Source: Isoetes taiwanensis
Taxonomy: Eukaryota > Streptophyta > Lycopodiopsida > Isoetales > Isoetaceae
Length of the DNA: 64,000 bases
Direction: 5' to 3'
NCBI GenBank assembly: GCA_021234155.1
Contig: JAJEKV010000014.1
Location: forward strand, 7,085,563-7,149,562
The notes under the pieces are model-generated. The model had not been told where the DNA came from. It saw only the letters and a program-made list of their open reading frames with translations, and did not search any database. The translations under genes and the position numbers were made by a program. Position 1 is the first letter of the stretch; the number at the start of each line of letters is the position of its first letter. Below are positions 22,780 through 34,879 of this stretch, one piece after another.

Positions 22780-23993
22780 TTTCTCTTCTGCTGGGAGGCG
22801 TCTATCTGCTTGCGGGTGACAGCAGGCTGGAAAGCGCTTTATGCCATGCAGAACAACAGTCACCAGGCAGAGCTCTATGATTGGGGCCATCAGTCACATC
22901 TGTTCCGCACCGGTCGAGCCCGTCCCTTCATGCACGGGGTCGAGGTTTGGGGCCCTATCGTCTCTTTGACGACACGGAATGACTTGGAGCAGTGCGAAAG
23001 GCATTTTTGGCACGGGCACTTGGGGTGAAACCTTCACCCCCTCGGTTCCTGCTGCAGAAAATCGGATTCTTGCCGCCAAAGGCGACCCTTGATAGACACA
23101 TCGTCTATTTTGAAAAGTGGTTACTATGGGTGATGCTCGGCTCCCGCGACTGCTTACACCGTGGCCATGGGTCCGCAGCCGCTTAGGGCCTGTTGGAGGG
23201 GTAAGAGAGATCGGTGGTTCGCCGGATGGAATGTGCGGAGAGCACCGGATCGCGTCGCAGTGGGCACACGGCCGATCGTGGCGGCTTCTGCGGGGAGTAC
23301 CTAGACGCTTGTTTCCTTGGCAAACTCGGGACCCCTGCTCTAGAAAAGGTCAAAATGGCCCATTACAAGGAGCACATCAACCCCGTGTTAGCCCGGGACC
23401 CACGACTCTACTGCGTTCCCGGTTGCCCACGAAAAGCCTTGAGACTCATTGCCTCCATTCGCATTGGTGCCCACCATCTTCGCGATCGAGGCAGGCGGGT
23501 GGATTGGGGAGCCCCGCCAGGGGAGCTCATCGATCTTTGTCAAGCGGGTGCCATTGAGGATGAGTCTCACACTTTCCAGAGTTGCCCGGCGTTGATCAAA
23601 TCCAACCGCGATATCGCTCCCTTAGTACGGCCGGACTTGCCCTTGCATTTGCTTGATGAACACACCGCCGTCGATGCGTGCCACGGGTCGCATACATTCG
23701 AGGTAATCTTGGACCCTGCGAGGTCACCTTTGCTCCCGCCTGGCTGCCCGCTGATTAGGCACTACGGGTGTGGTGCATGACTGTATATATTTGGGTGTTT
23801 CTGCATTTTATATATTAGGACAGTTTGTCAGCAGGCTGATTGCTGCCACGGTTTTTCCCTCGAAAACCCTTCGGGGCGGGGGTTTTTTAATCCGGGCAGT
23901 AATTCGCTTGCTGCGTTTTTGTATTGGGTCCCATAGACCGATTGGTCTCCGTGGACGATAAAAGAACCTTCCTTCCTTCCTTCCTTCCTTCCT
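22780..23993 (+). mobile_element. LINE 3' part with zinc-finger C-terminus, stem-loop and CCTT tail
   Basis: 5'-truncated element. Shifting frames give VEVWGPIVSLTTRNDLEQ, a region also seen at 50.5 and 51.3 kb. 23214-23780 ends with LCQAGAIEDESHTFQSC, the C-x-x-x-EDE-x-H-x-x-x-x-C zinc site typical of the end of LINE ORF2. The 3' untranslated part (23781-23960) has the stem-loop AAAACCC/GGGTTTT and ends GTCTCCGTGGACGATAAAA, after which a (CCTT)n tail runs to 23993. Nothing upstream of the reverse transcriptase core remains. Confidence 0.75.
23967..23993 (+). repeat. (CCTT)n tail of the LINE
   Basis: About six CCTT units follow directly after the LINE 3' end GATAAAAGAA. It takes the place of a poly(A) tail. 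Confidence 0.7.
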
Positions 23994-26845
23994 TTAGATT
24001 CTGAAACCTTGTGTTCGGCTTGGAAATTGGTGGAAGCAGTCATAGGAAAAAGAGAAAGGAAAAGATATGTGGGAAACAGTAGGAAAAACAAGAGCAGCCG
24101 AATGGAATATGCAGAGCAATAACAAGAAATAAGTGGGATGAATGAATATAAAGAGGCAATGGAAAAAATCTAATGAGAAAAAGGAGTTCAAGGAACAAAA
24201 CTCGAGATGAAACAAGACAAGAAGAATCGGAACATTTATAAAAAATAGATTGAACTGAGCATAGAAGCTATAGGACCAATGGGATAATGAGTCATAACAT
24301 CACAAATGAATATCACAACAACGAAGTGGATATGAGAATACAAATGCCAGTAACACCAACCAACCACGCCAATGGAGCAAAGTGAAAAGTGATCAATGAG
24401 CTTAGGGAAGCAAAGAAAAAAAGAACCAACATGGAGTAAAGCAATTGGACAGAAAAGGAACCACCTGAAATAGAGAAAGAGAAAATGATACCACTTGAAG
24501 GCTATCATAATCGAATCATATTATCTAGAAATACAAAGTTATCCTAAAAGGACCGATCAAGTAGCTTATCAACATTGCTAGCAAACTGAATACTACAACC
24601 ATGCATTGCCTATCAAACTCTATTATGGCCAAAAAACAATCATGCTTTTGACACATATATAATGGAGTCTCGTGTTCTCCCCCTCCACCCCCCATTTTTT
24701 TTTCGTGTATGAGTTTTTCTCCGCCGCCATTTTTCCATAGTAGAGGTGCACACCTTTATTAAGAGTCCTCCCCTTGTGTTGACACGTTAGAATTGACTGA
24801 CACCAAAACTTTTGGCATATCATTGCATTTCGAGGAAGGAATCCGTTAATTTGGTCGCGTTTAATTCTTAGCAGCTATTCCAATGCAACTTGCGATCTGA
24901 TCTGCTAAAGTTTTTTAGCTCCCTTGTCCGGCATCTTTGCGATAGAAAGCTCAAGGAGGGCTTGCAAATTTGGCCCTAGAATTGAGAAAAAATTCCACCA
25001 TTTTGACCCTCAAATCCTCAAATAATTCCAAGATCTCAGGTTGCAGGTGATGCAAATGGGTTGGATCAACCCCCTCCCAACTCCCCCCCTCAAAAAAGCG
25101 AATCAAACTATTTACCAAAACACCACGAGATTCTGCAGAGAATTCCATTTAAGGAATTGGTTGAAAATTGCTTTCGAACATCATGTTGTCCATACATGGT
25201 ATCGTAATTGAAGTCCGACATGTCCATGGGGGGCATTTCATAGCCTCAAAGATGCTATATCACAAAAGGCGTGATTTAGTAAGTAGCAAACGGCCAACGA
25301 ATGTGCTTGTGTTTGCAGTGCAACGATTGTACAAAGAGATTTCTAGAAACATAAAATCCAATGCGTAGGCCTTCCTTAAGCTCGACCATTGCCATCTTAA
25401 TTACTACTTGGAGCAACCCTAAGATTTCATGACCTTGGCATTTACCTCTCATGTCATAATAGTAGGAATGTTCAGCGTGCTATAGATGCCAAATGCTATA
25501 AAAATATTAATAGATTAATGTATTATATTTAAACGCAACAATGTTCTACAACATAGTAGCCAAACTAGTGGTGGAACATACGTTCACTCAATTGAAACAA
25601 GTACTATAAGTGTTGATGCTTTTGAACTTGTTGAGGAAGATGTTCTATAACTTCTATTCAATTTGTGTTTACGGCTAAGAAGAACCATGTCAATGAAACA
25701 AAAGATAGATATGATAGTACATCCTTCAACAAAGCAACACTTTTTAAAATAATTTATCAATTACTTGATCATCCAAAGTTATGAGCCACATAGACCTCTA
25801 GCCAATTAGAGGACCCGTAATCACCCAAATTTATCATGGCCAATAACTTACTAAGTCCCAAGGCACATTGGTTAAAGATGGAAAAATCATTTCTACTTCC
25901 ATGGAGAATTGCTATCTAGCCAATTTTACCAATCTTAGAAATGTTGAATGGGATGGCAGAGTCTAACAATTATTTAATTGCTTGGATCTTATAATAAACT
26001 AATGATTATGAGTCTATTCCCATCCATTGACAAAACTGTAGACAAAGTGACATATCTACATGCTACAACTCAAGACTTATCACCATTTATTGGCACACAG
26101 TACCATAGATTGCTAGAGAGCAGATTAATGTTTCTGGTGAACAAATCAGTATATATCTTTGCAAGTTGTTCCTTGGACCCATCTTTTGATTCAATTGCCA
26201 CTCCTTTTTCTAGTGTCATCGACATTATATCATATATAATGTTGGATTTCATAGTCCCGACGTGTTAAAACTTGCAAATCATGTTAGATCAGCAATCTTT
26301 GATATGTCTTAGCATGCGTAATGAGTTGTTTCAACATTAATTTGACAGTCAAATGTACATTTGAAACGTTAAACAAAACAATGAAGTGTGATCTATAATT
26401 ATTTGGAGAAGAATTGGTAGAAAGCTTTGACCAAGTAACATATGTGCTTTGATGTTTAAAACGTATGCCATATAACTTCACCTTGATCAATGAACCTCCC
26501 CCTCCAAACACCACGATATCCATAAGACGAGCAATCGTATTGTCAAGCATACATATGCTAAGAAATTCATACAAACAACAATATTATGTGTCTTTCCAAC
26601 AACAACAAAGATTTGAGTATTATAATTCTTTGACATTAATCTGATACGAAGAATATAATTTTGGAACCGACAAACAGGCAAGTGAGTGTAGGTGGAAAAT
26701 AAAATGCTAAAATGGGAAGTACTGGGAATCCTACTATGATGGTTTGAACCTTGACAAAGTAATAAGTGTTGAAGAGCTAGCAGAAGGGTTTGAGATAACA
26801 GAAGAATTACCACGGAACAACACTCCGTAATTGTCTCCTATGTAG
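23994..26845. other. Long stretch without a recognisable gene
   Basis: 24000-24240 is purine-rich on the plus strand. A minus-strand frame at 24951-25148 reads FFEGGSWEGVDPTHLHHLQ, unrecognised. The rest is AT-rich and broken; no domains seen. Confidence 0.35.
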
Positions 26846-26849
26846 CTAG

Positions 26850-27197
26850 TCAGGCAGTACGAACACTTTTAATAAAGAGGAGGCATTTGAGAGATAAAGG
26901 AAGAAGAGTTGATGCACAATCAGCAAGCCCATCTCCATCACAGAAGTTCCCAGTGATGGCATGGCACAAATCCACCAACTCATTAAACAGTTCCACTGGA
27001 CTAGATATAGAAACAAGAGAAATGACTTCTGAAGCATATTGTCCCTTGGTACTTGGTACATGACTCATCTTCATATAATCCATAATAATAGTATCGGTAG
27101 TATCAAATTGTAAGCAAGTTGTTTGAGTCATAGAAGCACATTGGATTGAATCACATGATATAGCACTGAAGGAAGTAGTCTCTGGCAAATTTCGCAC
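26850..27197 (-). pseudogene. Unknown coding segment interrupted by the copia insertion
   Basis: A minus-strand frame of about 115 codons (RNLPETTSFSAISCDSIQ through ELVDLCHAITGNFCDGDG to KSVRTA stop). If the copia element and one CGCAC are removed, the frame continues upstream without a stop into 37423-37460, reading LFLQFKCPSVV then RNLPE. I do not recognise it. The open frame across the empty site suggests that real coding sequence was hit, but the extension is short. Confidence 0.35.
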
Positions 27198-27440
27198 TGT
27201 TGGAACGTATTTATAATACGTCCATACAATCTTAGACTTTGTCTATTGATAGTTCATTGTCTATTGATAGCTCATGGAGCTAAACGGGTCTTTGTTTATT
27301 AGCCCTTCATTATTATTGTATATAAGAGCATGTATTCTTCATGAATAATACATTAACTTTAGGATTAACTTGTGTTCTTTCTCTCTCGTTCTCTCTGTCT
27401 TGCTGCGTCACTTTATTCCTTGCATGTTATATTTCTAACA
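27198..27440 (+). repeat. 5' LTR of the copia element
   Basis: 243 bp. A TATA-like TGTATATAAGAGC lies near 27318. Contains the pyrimidine run CTTTCTCTCTCGTTCTCTCT and two CTATTGATAG words. Closely similar to the 3' LTR, which has lost about 12 bases. Confidence 0.9.
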
Positions 27441-27453
27441 TGGTACTAGAGCC
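27441..27453 (+). other. Primer binding site of the copia element
   Basis: TGGTACTAGAGCC directly follows the LTR. It resembles the usual plant copia site TGGTATCAGAGC, complementary to the initiator tRNA-Met. Confidence 0.75.
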
Positions 27454-27589
27454 AAGTTCATAGGTACTGCAAGGATTGACGAAAAGCTTTTTGTTGAAAT
27501 AAAAAGCTTCAAAGGAACTTTTGACGAAAGGTAATACAAAGGTAATAACATATCCTTTCCACAAAGCAAAGGTAAAAGTCATCGTTATA

Positions 27590-27710
27590 GAGCAAAATAA
27601 ATTGACTTTGGATGGTCATAATTTTCTTAATGTAGTTCAAATTTGTGTGATCTCCCGCTTCTTGAAAAGTCTTAGAGTCTAGTTTAAATGGCAATAAAAT
27701 CAATGAAAAG
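27590..27710 (+). pseudogene. Copia gag, N-terminal remnant
   Basis: Reads KLTLDGHNFLNVVQ, the start of the copia gag domain (L-D-G-x-N-[FY]-L-x-W), then stops. The matching C-terminal half is at 34356, so the chromovirus lies in gag. About 100 codons in between are missing. Confidence 0.6.
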
Positions 27711-27927
27711 GAGGAGTACTTTTTGAGTTCTTACCATACAAAGGGACGGCAGCGGGGCAGTATCAACCTAGGCAAGCACCCTCCACTCCAGCAGGGAGCT
27801 AGTACCAAGGGAAACCAGATAGGAAAGGCTCTTATGGGGAGCGCAAACAGCAGGACACCTCAGGGGGGAAGTCATTAAGATTCCTCTTAGACAGTATCCC
27901 TAAAGAGAAAAGGCAGGAATACATAGA

Positions 27928-27999
27928 GAAAAAGTTGTGCTTCTGGTGCTTCCAGCCAGGGCACCGAACGCACAATTGCCCTTTTGTTATGCAGGCGGC
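27928..27999 (+). pseudogene. Chromovirus gag zinc knuckle
   Basis: KLCFWCFQPGHRTHNCPF has the C-x2-C-x4-H-x4-C spacing of retroviral nucleocapsid knuckles. Flanking gag frames are broken by stops. Confidence 0.75.
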
Positions 28000-28099
28000 A
28001 TTGGCGGAACTAAACGATTGGGAATTGCCAACCGAAGGGGATAGGATGGAAGGCGACTAGCAGGAACCCCAAGACTATATAGAAAATGAGTGTAAAATT

Positions 28100-28452
28100 T
28101 GCGCAGCTATTGATTCAGGGGAGCTTAAGAATCAGGCTACAGTCATCTCGACAGAAGGAATCATAGATAGCAAGCTATATGTAGTCTTGATAGACATAGG
28201 TAGTTCCCATAACTTTGCCTCTCCAAGACTAGCCGCTCTAATGAAGAATAAGATTATAAAGTCAAAGCCTAGGCCAGTCAGCATGGCAAGCGGCGCGATC
28301 CGCCATACTAAGGGGAGGAGAATTAACTTTGAAATAGACCTTAGTGGAAGCAAATGGCCTATGGGTGCGGAAGTCATGGACATTGGGAAGTATGACTATG
28401 ATAGTGGGAATGGACTTGATAGTGGGAATGGACTTGATAGTGGGAAGCTATG
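28100..28452 (+). pseudogene. Chromovirus aspartic protease region
   Basis: LYVVLIDIGSSHNFASPRL is the Ty3 protease active-site region, with D-I-G in place of D-S/T-G, which probably kills it. Just downstream an 18-bp unit GATAGTGGGAATGGACTT is repeated (28395-28445). Confidence 0.7.
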
Positions 28453-29386
28453 ATAGACTGCGACAGGGGCGAGATAGCTATGACGGCGCCAGATGAGACT
28501 CGATATATAGTCAAAGATAAGAAGGTAACTTCAGCTATGCAGTGTATCTCCATGAAGCAGCTGCAGAAAAGCATAATTAAAGTTAGAATAGACTACATCC
28601 TCAGGCTAGAGGTAAATGAGCCTAGTCAAGTGAAGAAAAGCGAGCCCGATTTGAGTCAGTTGCCAAGGCCAATAGCAAGGCTCATAAAGGAGTTTCATGA
28701 TGTATTCACGGATGAAATCCGTCAGCTACCACCTTATAGGGGGATGGAGTGTGAGATCACACTAGCACCAAATGCTAAGCCTACCAGCAAGGCCCCCTAC
28801 AGGATGAGTACGCCAGAGCTAATTGAGCTCAAGAAGCAGTTGCAAGAACTGCTTGAGCTCGGGTTCATAAGAGCAAGCGTGTCTCCTTTTGGAGCACCCA
28901 TCCTTTTTGTCAAGATGAAAGACGGAAGCCTAAGGATGTTAATTGACTATCGTCAGCTCAATAAGCAAACGATAAAGAACAAGTATGCTTTGCCAAGAGC
29001 GGATGACCTAATGGACCAGCTGCAGGGAGCAAAAGTCTTCTCCAAAATTGACCTAAGGTCCGGCTATCATCAATAAGGATCAAGGAAAAAGACATCCACG
29101 AAACTGCTTTCAGGTCGCGGTATGGTATTATGGGTTCATGGTAATGCCTTTCGGCTTATCGAACGCGCCAGCAACATTTATGTGTTTGATGAACGACATC
29201 TTCAGGGAATTCCTGGATGAATTTGTCATTGTGTTCTTTGATGATATCCTAATCTATAGTAAGACTATAGAAGAACGCGCATTGCATTTGAGGAGAGTTC
29301 TAGAGAAGCTAAGGCGGCATCGCTTATATGGCAAACTCTTAAAGTGCCACTTTGCAAAGGTAGAGTGGAATACTTGGGGCATGTAG
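28450..29386 (+). pseudogene. Chromovirus reverse transcriptase
   Basis: Copies RNA into DNA in active elements. Visible motifs are [46 protein letters not shown], then after a stop and frameshift VMPFGLSNAPATF and VFFDDILIYS, the Y/F-x-D-D catalytic box. The break at about 29076-29138 makes it non-functional. Confidence 0.85.
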
Positions 29387-30027
29387 TTACAGCCGAAGGA
29401 ATCTCAACAGATCTGGTGAAGATAGAAGCCATAGAGGATTGGCCGGCACCGAGGAATGTGGGAGAAGTAAGAAGCTTCCTTGGGTTGGCAGGGTGCTACC
29501 GCAAGTTCGTTAAAAACTTCACAAAGTGGGCGTCCCCTTTGTCGAACCTCACTAAGAATAAGAAGGTGAAAGATTGGTTGCAGCATTGGCTTGAGAATGT
29601 CCAACCCTCGTTTGAGAAGCTCAAAGAGGCCTTGACCACGGCACCAGTTCTCACCCTCCCAGATCCAAGCAAGGACAAGTTGGTGGCAACAGATGCTAGT
29701 AAGCTAGCAACAGGAGGAGTCCTTATGCAAGAGGGAAGGGTAGTTGCGTACGATTCGAAGAAGATGAACTACGCCGAGCAACGCTATACGACTCACGACC
29801 AAGAGCTCTTGGCCATAGTGAGAGCCCTAAGGATCTGGAGGCATTATTGGTTGGGTAGGAAGTTCCAATTGGACGCAGACCACCACAACCTCCAGTATAT
29901 CTTTACGCAACCACTCCTTCTAAGGCAAAGGAGATGGATGGAATTTCTTAAGGAGTACGACTTCGAGATAATCTACAAGCCCGGCAAGTTGAATGTAGTT
30001 GCGGATGCGCTCTTAGGAGGCCATTAG
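29344..30027 (+). pseudogene. Chromovirus RNase H region
   Basis: Reads [38 protein letters not shown] and [11 protein letters not shown], the usual Ty3 RNase H order, followed by [17 protein letters not shown]. It lies one frame from the reverse transcriptase. Confidence 0.85.
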
Positions 30028-30095
30028 AGACAAGAGTCCACTGCAATGCCATATCGACACTCACTAGTGAGTATGGCAAGAGGATTGAGGAAACG

Positions 30096-30960
30096 TTGCC
30101 ATCAAACGGCGACTTTAAGGAAGTGTGGGCAAGCCCCTCCAAGGAGGCAAGAACAGATAAAGAGAGGGAAACCTTCAAACATTTTAAGAAGGAAGGTAAC
30201 CTACTGTACTACAAAAATAAATTGTGTGTGCCAGAGTCATCAGGAGTTAGGAAGTTGATACTTCATGACACACACAATAGCCCAATAGTCGAGCATGCAG
30301 GGTTCGTGAAGACATATTTTAAGATCAGAAGTAGTTACTTCTGGCCCGGCATGAAGAAACAAATAGCTAAGTATATTAGCGAGTGCCAGCTATGTCAGCA
30401 GACGAAGGCGGAGCAACTCCGAATTCCTGGAGCTTTAGAGCCATTGCCTGTGCCGAATGCGAAATGGGAAGTGATTAGTATGGACTTTATCACCGGGCTC
30501 CCAAGAACTATAAGAGGCAAAGATGCTTTGATGGTGGTAATGGACAAGTTGTCCAAGATGGCACACTTTGTGCCTTGTAGGACCACAGACACGGCGCTAG
30601 ATACTGCTGTATTGTTCACTAAGGAGATTTTCCGACTCCACGGGATGCCAAGAGAAATAATTTCGAATAGAGATTCAAAGTTCATGAGCGCATTCTGGTA
30701 AGATTTGTTCAGCACGATTCAGACAAAGCTTTCCATGAGTACAGCATATCATCCTCAAACGGATGGTCAGACGGAGCGAACCAACCGAATCATAGAGGAC
30801 ATGCTAAGGAATTATGTTTGGAACAAGCAGTCTAAGTGGGATGATTTCGTCCACTTGGTGGAGTTCGCCTATAATAGCACCAAGCAAGAATCGTCCTAGA
30901 TGTCCCCTTTTATGATTGATTATGGGTATCAGTGTCTGACCCCAAATACATGGCACAACC
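30096..30960 (+). pseudogene. Chromovirus integrase
   Basis: Inserts element DNA into chromosomes in active copies. The H-H-C-C zinc region ends CQLCQQTKAEQ. The catalytic core has ISMDFITGLP, ISNRDSKF (the second catalytic aspartate of S-D-R-D is N) and TAYHPQTDGQTERTNR with the glutamate. In-frame stops at about 30701 and 30899. Confidence 0.85.
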
Positions 30961-31261
30961 CAGTGTCAAAAATGGAAGTCTCCCAGCAAATGCTCGGATA
31001 TGTAGCAGCTGGTGGAAGAGGTAAGGGGATATCTCCTAGCAGCAAGGAGTGGGCAGAAGAGTGTAGCCGACAGGCATAGGATCGTAAGAGAATTCCAGGT
31101 AGGAGACAGTGTGTGGCTCAAGATTAAAGTGAAGCAAGCCAAGCTTCGCATCAGGAACTGCTCCTAGGTGGGCAGGTCCCTTCAAGATATTAGAGCATGT
31201 AGGCAACCAGGCCTACAAGCTCGATTTACCTGCACACCTTAAAGTCCATAAGGTCTTCCAT

Positions 31262-31555
31262 GTGAGCCTGTTGAAAAGGCACAATCCAAATCTCGATGAG
31301 ATTTTGGAAACTCCAACGTTATTGGAGATGATGGAGGAACAAGTTGAAATCGTGCCCGAATTGATCCTTGATAAGGCATTCAAGAAGACCAGAAGGTCTC
31401 AATTCCTCCAATACTTGATTAAGTGGAAGCACTTACCTGTGGAAGATGCAACGTGGGTGTTGAAGTAGGATCTAGAGAAGCAATACCCGGACTTTATAAA
31501 GGAGTTCGACGGTCGAGTCATCTCCGAGCTGGTCGCCGACTTGCCAGGTGCTTAG
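31262..31555 (+). pseudogene. Chromodomain at integrase C-terminus
   Basis: KVHKVFHVSLLKRHNP precedes FLQYLIKWKHLPVEDATWV, a chromodomain that in chromoviruses steers insertion toward marked chromatin. A TAG follows ATWVLK, then DLEKQYPDFIKEF continues. Confidence 0.8.
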
Positions 31556-31559
31556 CTAG

Positions 31560-32429
31560 GTGTGTTTCTTAGTTAGCTTGAGTGGGGCATATGCATTCCA
31601 GCCAGTAGAGTGCATGTGCCAAAGTCTTGGAAGTGTAGGCGATGATGAGATACGCTCTAAAGGCATTCTCTAGGCCAACACACACTAAGGGTGCGCTTGA
31701 CCAGGAGGGTCATGTGAGGGGAAGAAAGGCATGGTGGGCGATGATGAGACTATCTTTTGGATGATCTCTATGCCACGATGCGGGGCACGCGCACCTAACC
31801 ATGGGGGGGTCATGGTGAGGTATGAGTGATCATGCACGATGATGGGATCGTGAGATGTTCCCTAGCTTAAAATCCTCAGGGGCATGAGGCATTGTGGGTG
31901 TACTCGATCAAGGGGATCGTGTACAAGGTAGCACTTGATCATGGGCAATGATAGGATCATCTTAAATGGTCCTTAAGCTCAAATCCTTATGGGGTTATGA
32001 TCGAGTGCAAGGTAATAGGGTAACCTTGAGCTAATAGTTCGGCTCAAGGAGGTGGTTAGGGGGGTGGTCCCCTAAAATAACAAATTTATTAACTAAACCG
32101 ACGTAATGTGCTACTTATGTAGGCCAGTGATTGGGGAGCATACATGAGGAGCGCATTACGTGGAGATGGGGAATCATGATTTAGACTTAAATTATGAACC
32201 CTAATAACTATGGTGATAATGTTTTGAATTCCTACAATGAGTAACCTTGTCAAGGCTATATAATTTTGTATAGGTACAAATATAGCTTATATCACATGTT
32301 AATTGCTTAATAGGAAGTTGATCATTTTAGTAAAGTCGAAGTTATATGTCTATGTTGTTTTGCAAGTTTAGTGTAGGTTCGTCACCATAGCGTAATGCTG
32401 AGGACAGCATTATCCTAAGGGGGGGAGAA
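31560..32429 (+). other. Chromovirus 3' non-coding region and polypurine tract
   Basis: Carries repeated words such as GATGATGGGATCGTGAG and GGCGATGATGAGA. Ends in the polypurine tract AAGGGGGGGAGAA just before the LTR. Confidence 0.6.
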
Positions 32430-34355
32430 TGTGACGTTCTAGGGAAATATATGCTATAAATACGTATATTTCTGGGTCCATCACTATACAAGTCTACCCT
32501 TGTAGCCTTGTATACCTTAGGTTGTGGCATAGGGTGCTTATCTAAGTTAATTATATAACTTAGATAACCTTAGGACAAGGCCAATTTCCACATGGCCTTA
32601 TCCTATTGGGCAACCGCCACACGGCCTTATCCCATTGGAGCCACGTGGCATGACATATGGACCCTAACCTATATAGGCCTAAACCCTAACCCTAGGCCTC
32701 TTTTCTGGCTCCAACATCTTGGGAATCTTCTTCGCACTCGAAACTCCCTTTCGAGAGTCATTTGCTGTGGCATAGCCTAGCACAGCAGCCCCCAGAGCGT
32801 GTGCTCGATCGTGGAGTGAGCACTACTTCGACCACCTCGAAGATCATGGAGACGCCAGGAGTAGGAGGGAGTTCCTCGGGAGCAGGTATATATATTTGGA
32901 TGAGTTCTTGCTAGATCATCTGGAAGCTAGGATTCCAGATGGGTTAGCATTTCGTGTCTCTAGTAAAGCCTTCCTAGAACACTTAGTCAACATCTTGAAC
33001 CCTAATCAAGGAACCCTAACTGTAAGTTATATGTGTATGATTAGGTTTAGATGTTCTTCTCATTATGATTACGTGATGTGGATATGTGATGTTGGTTGAT
33101 CATGTTTGCTCCTCTTGTATTGGGAAGGGGGTAGAGACCTAGTAGCCATTACTTAGTAATGCTCCTAGTTAGACCCTTTAGTTCCTATTATTATGCGGCC
33201 TATGTATAGGAACTCACCGGGCTATGGGAGCTATGGTATGACTCAGCACTACATAATGGGGCTAGAGGCGAGACGGAGGAAGGGTCCTTGCTGAGCGTGG
33301 CTACTGGGGACCCCATAGCGGGCTAGGCTTATGGCCGGCCACTTCGAGTGGGCTGGGCATGGGTCCGACAAATCCTGGGGCAATGGTGTCGCCCTGCCTC
33401 TCAAGAGTTGCAAGTGATGGCCTGGCTCTTGTTTTGGGGGGTTAAGTCGGGAAAAAATCATGTGACGCCACGATTCTCTAGCCGCTCGTTGAACCTCTAG
33501 ACCTCGAGAAGGGGAGATGGAATCCTTCCTGCCTCAACGGACCGGGGAGATGCAACCCGGAGTAGTCTCGATGGGTGATGCCATGAGATTGCATATCCGG
33601 AAGGCTAGAGTCGTACTAGAGCCCGATCTAGCCCATCTGCAAAGTATGCACAGGAGGGACGGATGGAGCCAGCCCTGTCATTGTTATGACTCGGTCTGCT
33701 TTATCTTGTGTGGCCTAGCCATCAGTCTTCCTCCCCATGTGTCTAAGCCTTGAGTAGGAGCTCTTGCGTTTTATGGCGTATGTTCATCTCTATTGTATCT
33801 ATGGATGTATGGATGTGCCACCCTTTGAGGTAGTTAGATGTATTGTTATTGCTAGTTCTGACGTTGTTTATGCTTCCGCTGTGATAGGAGCCCATAGGGG
33901 AAGGGCGCACAAGACACCTTCGTGTCCCCTTCCCGCACTAGGGGTACCCTAGAGTGCGGGATAGAAGGAGGGCCCGTGCGATCGGTGGAACGGATGGGGG
34001 ATTTCCTACGGAGTGTATGGCCGGACGCCGTATATTTTGTAGGGAGCGTCACACCTTCCTTTGTTGATGTTACTGATATTTGGTGTTCTAATGTTATGTT
34101 ATGGTGAGCCACCCTTCGAGGTGGATATGTATTTTATATGATGATATGTGCTTATGGTTTACGTGCTTCCGCAACTAGGTAGATCCCGAGGGAGACGGGA
34201 CAAATAACACGTCTATTCTTCCCTGTCAGGTTCTTGCTACTATCAAGAACTTGATGATATGTAGATGGCCTCGTGGTAGTTGTTATGCACTGATAGGTGG
34301 GATGAACTCCAGTTCTATACGTGGGGGGCACCGTATACAAGCAGGGGACGTCACA
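32430..34355 (+). repeat. 3' LTR of the chromovirus
   Basis: 1,926 bp. Starts TGTGACGTTCTAGGG after the polypurine tract and ends GGGGACGTCACA, giving 7-bp inverted ends TGTGACG/CGTCACA. Copia gag resumes directly after it. A second CGTCACA at 34047-34053 is a less likely end because the following bases are not copia-like. No protein coding seen. Confidence 0.7.
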
Positions 34356-34842
34356 TTATTGATAAGTTTAAATCCTTGGTAGAACAGTTGGCAGCAGTTG
34401 GTGAACTTGTTCCATCTAACAGATTACCTACTATGTTGTTGTGGTCCATGCCAATTGAATTTGAAACAATTGTGGCTGTTCTAGCTGAAAAAGACAATCC
34501 TGATTTTGATAGTATATGCATATCTTGCTTGAGCATTCCCAGCAGATTAAAGACCGCGAAGAACCCCTAGATACAACCAATGTTGCTATTGATAAACGTC
34601 TTTCTAATATTGGCCAAGGTAGAAGCCGTGGTCGTATGTTTCGTCGGCCATGTGTTGCATTTTCTCCATGCCCCCATTGTGGTAAAACAAATCATCCTGC
34701 AATAGATTGTTTTTATAAATCTGAATATGATGCTAGATCTAGTCGTGATAGATGCCATTATTGTCATAAGACTAGTCATATTGAGGAAAAATGTCACAAA
34801 AAATCTTATGATGAAAAGCATACTACAGCCATTACTCCCTGA
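34356..34842 (+). pseudogene. Copia gag C-terminal half with zinc knuckle
   Basis: IDKFKSLVEQLAAVGELVPS is the typical second half of copia gag. A knuckle-like CPHCGKTNHPAIDC and a second CHYCHKTSHIEEKC follow. A stop and frame change lie near 34570. Confidence 0.75.
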
Positions 34843-34879
34843 GTATTCTAGTTGTGCTATGATAGATTATGCCCGAATG

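Larger units (their letters stand above)
27715..34355 (+). mobile_element. Ty3/gypsy chromovirus, 5'-truncated, nested in copia gag
   Basis: Contains, in order, a gag zinc knuckle, protease, reverse transcriptase, RNase H, integrase, chromodomain, polypurine tract and a 3' LTR. No 5' LTR or primer site is present, so the left end was lost together with part of the copia gag. The left boundary near 27715 is an estimate. Confidence 0.8.

Noticed and set aside
23117-23557. Plus-strand frame of 146 codons
   Set aside because: Overlaps the LINE frame 23214-23780 that carries the zinc site. Its arginine/proline-rich product is a frame shadow.
34047-34053. End of the chromovirus LTR
   Set aside because: CGTCACA also occurs here, but copia gag resumes only after the CGTCACA at 34349-34355.
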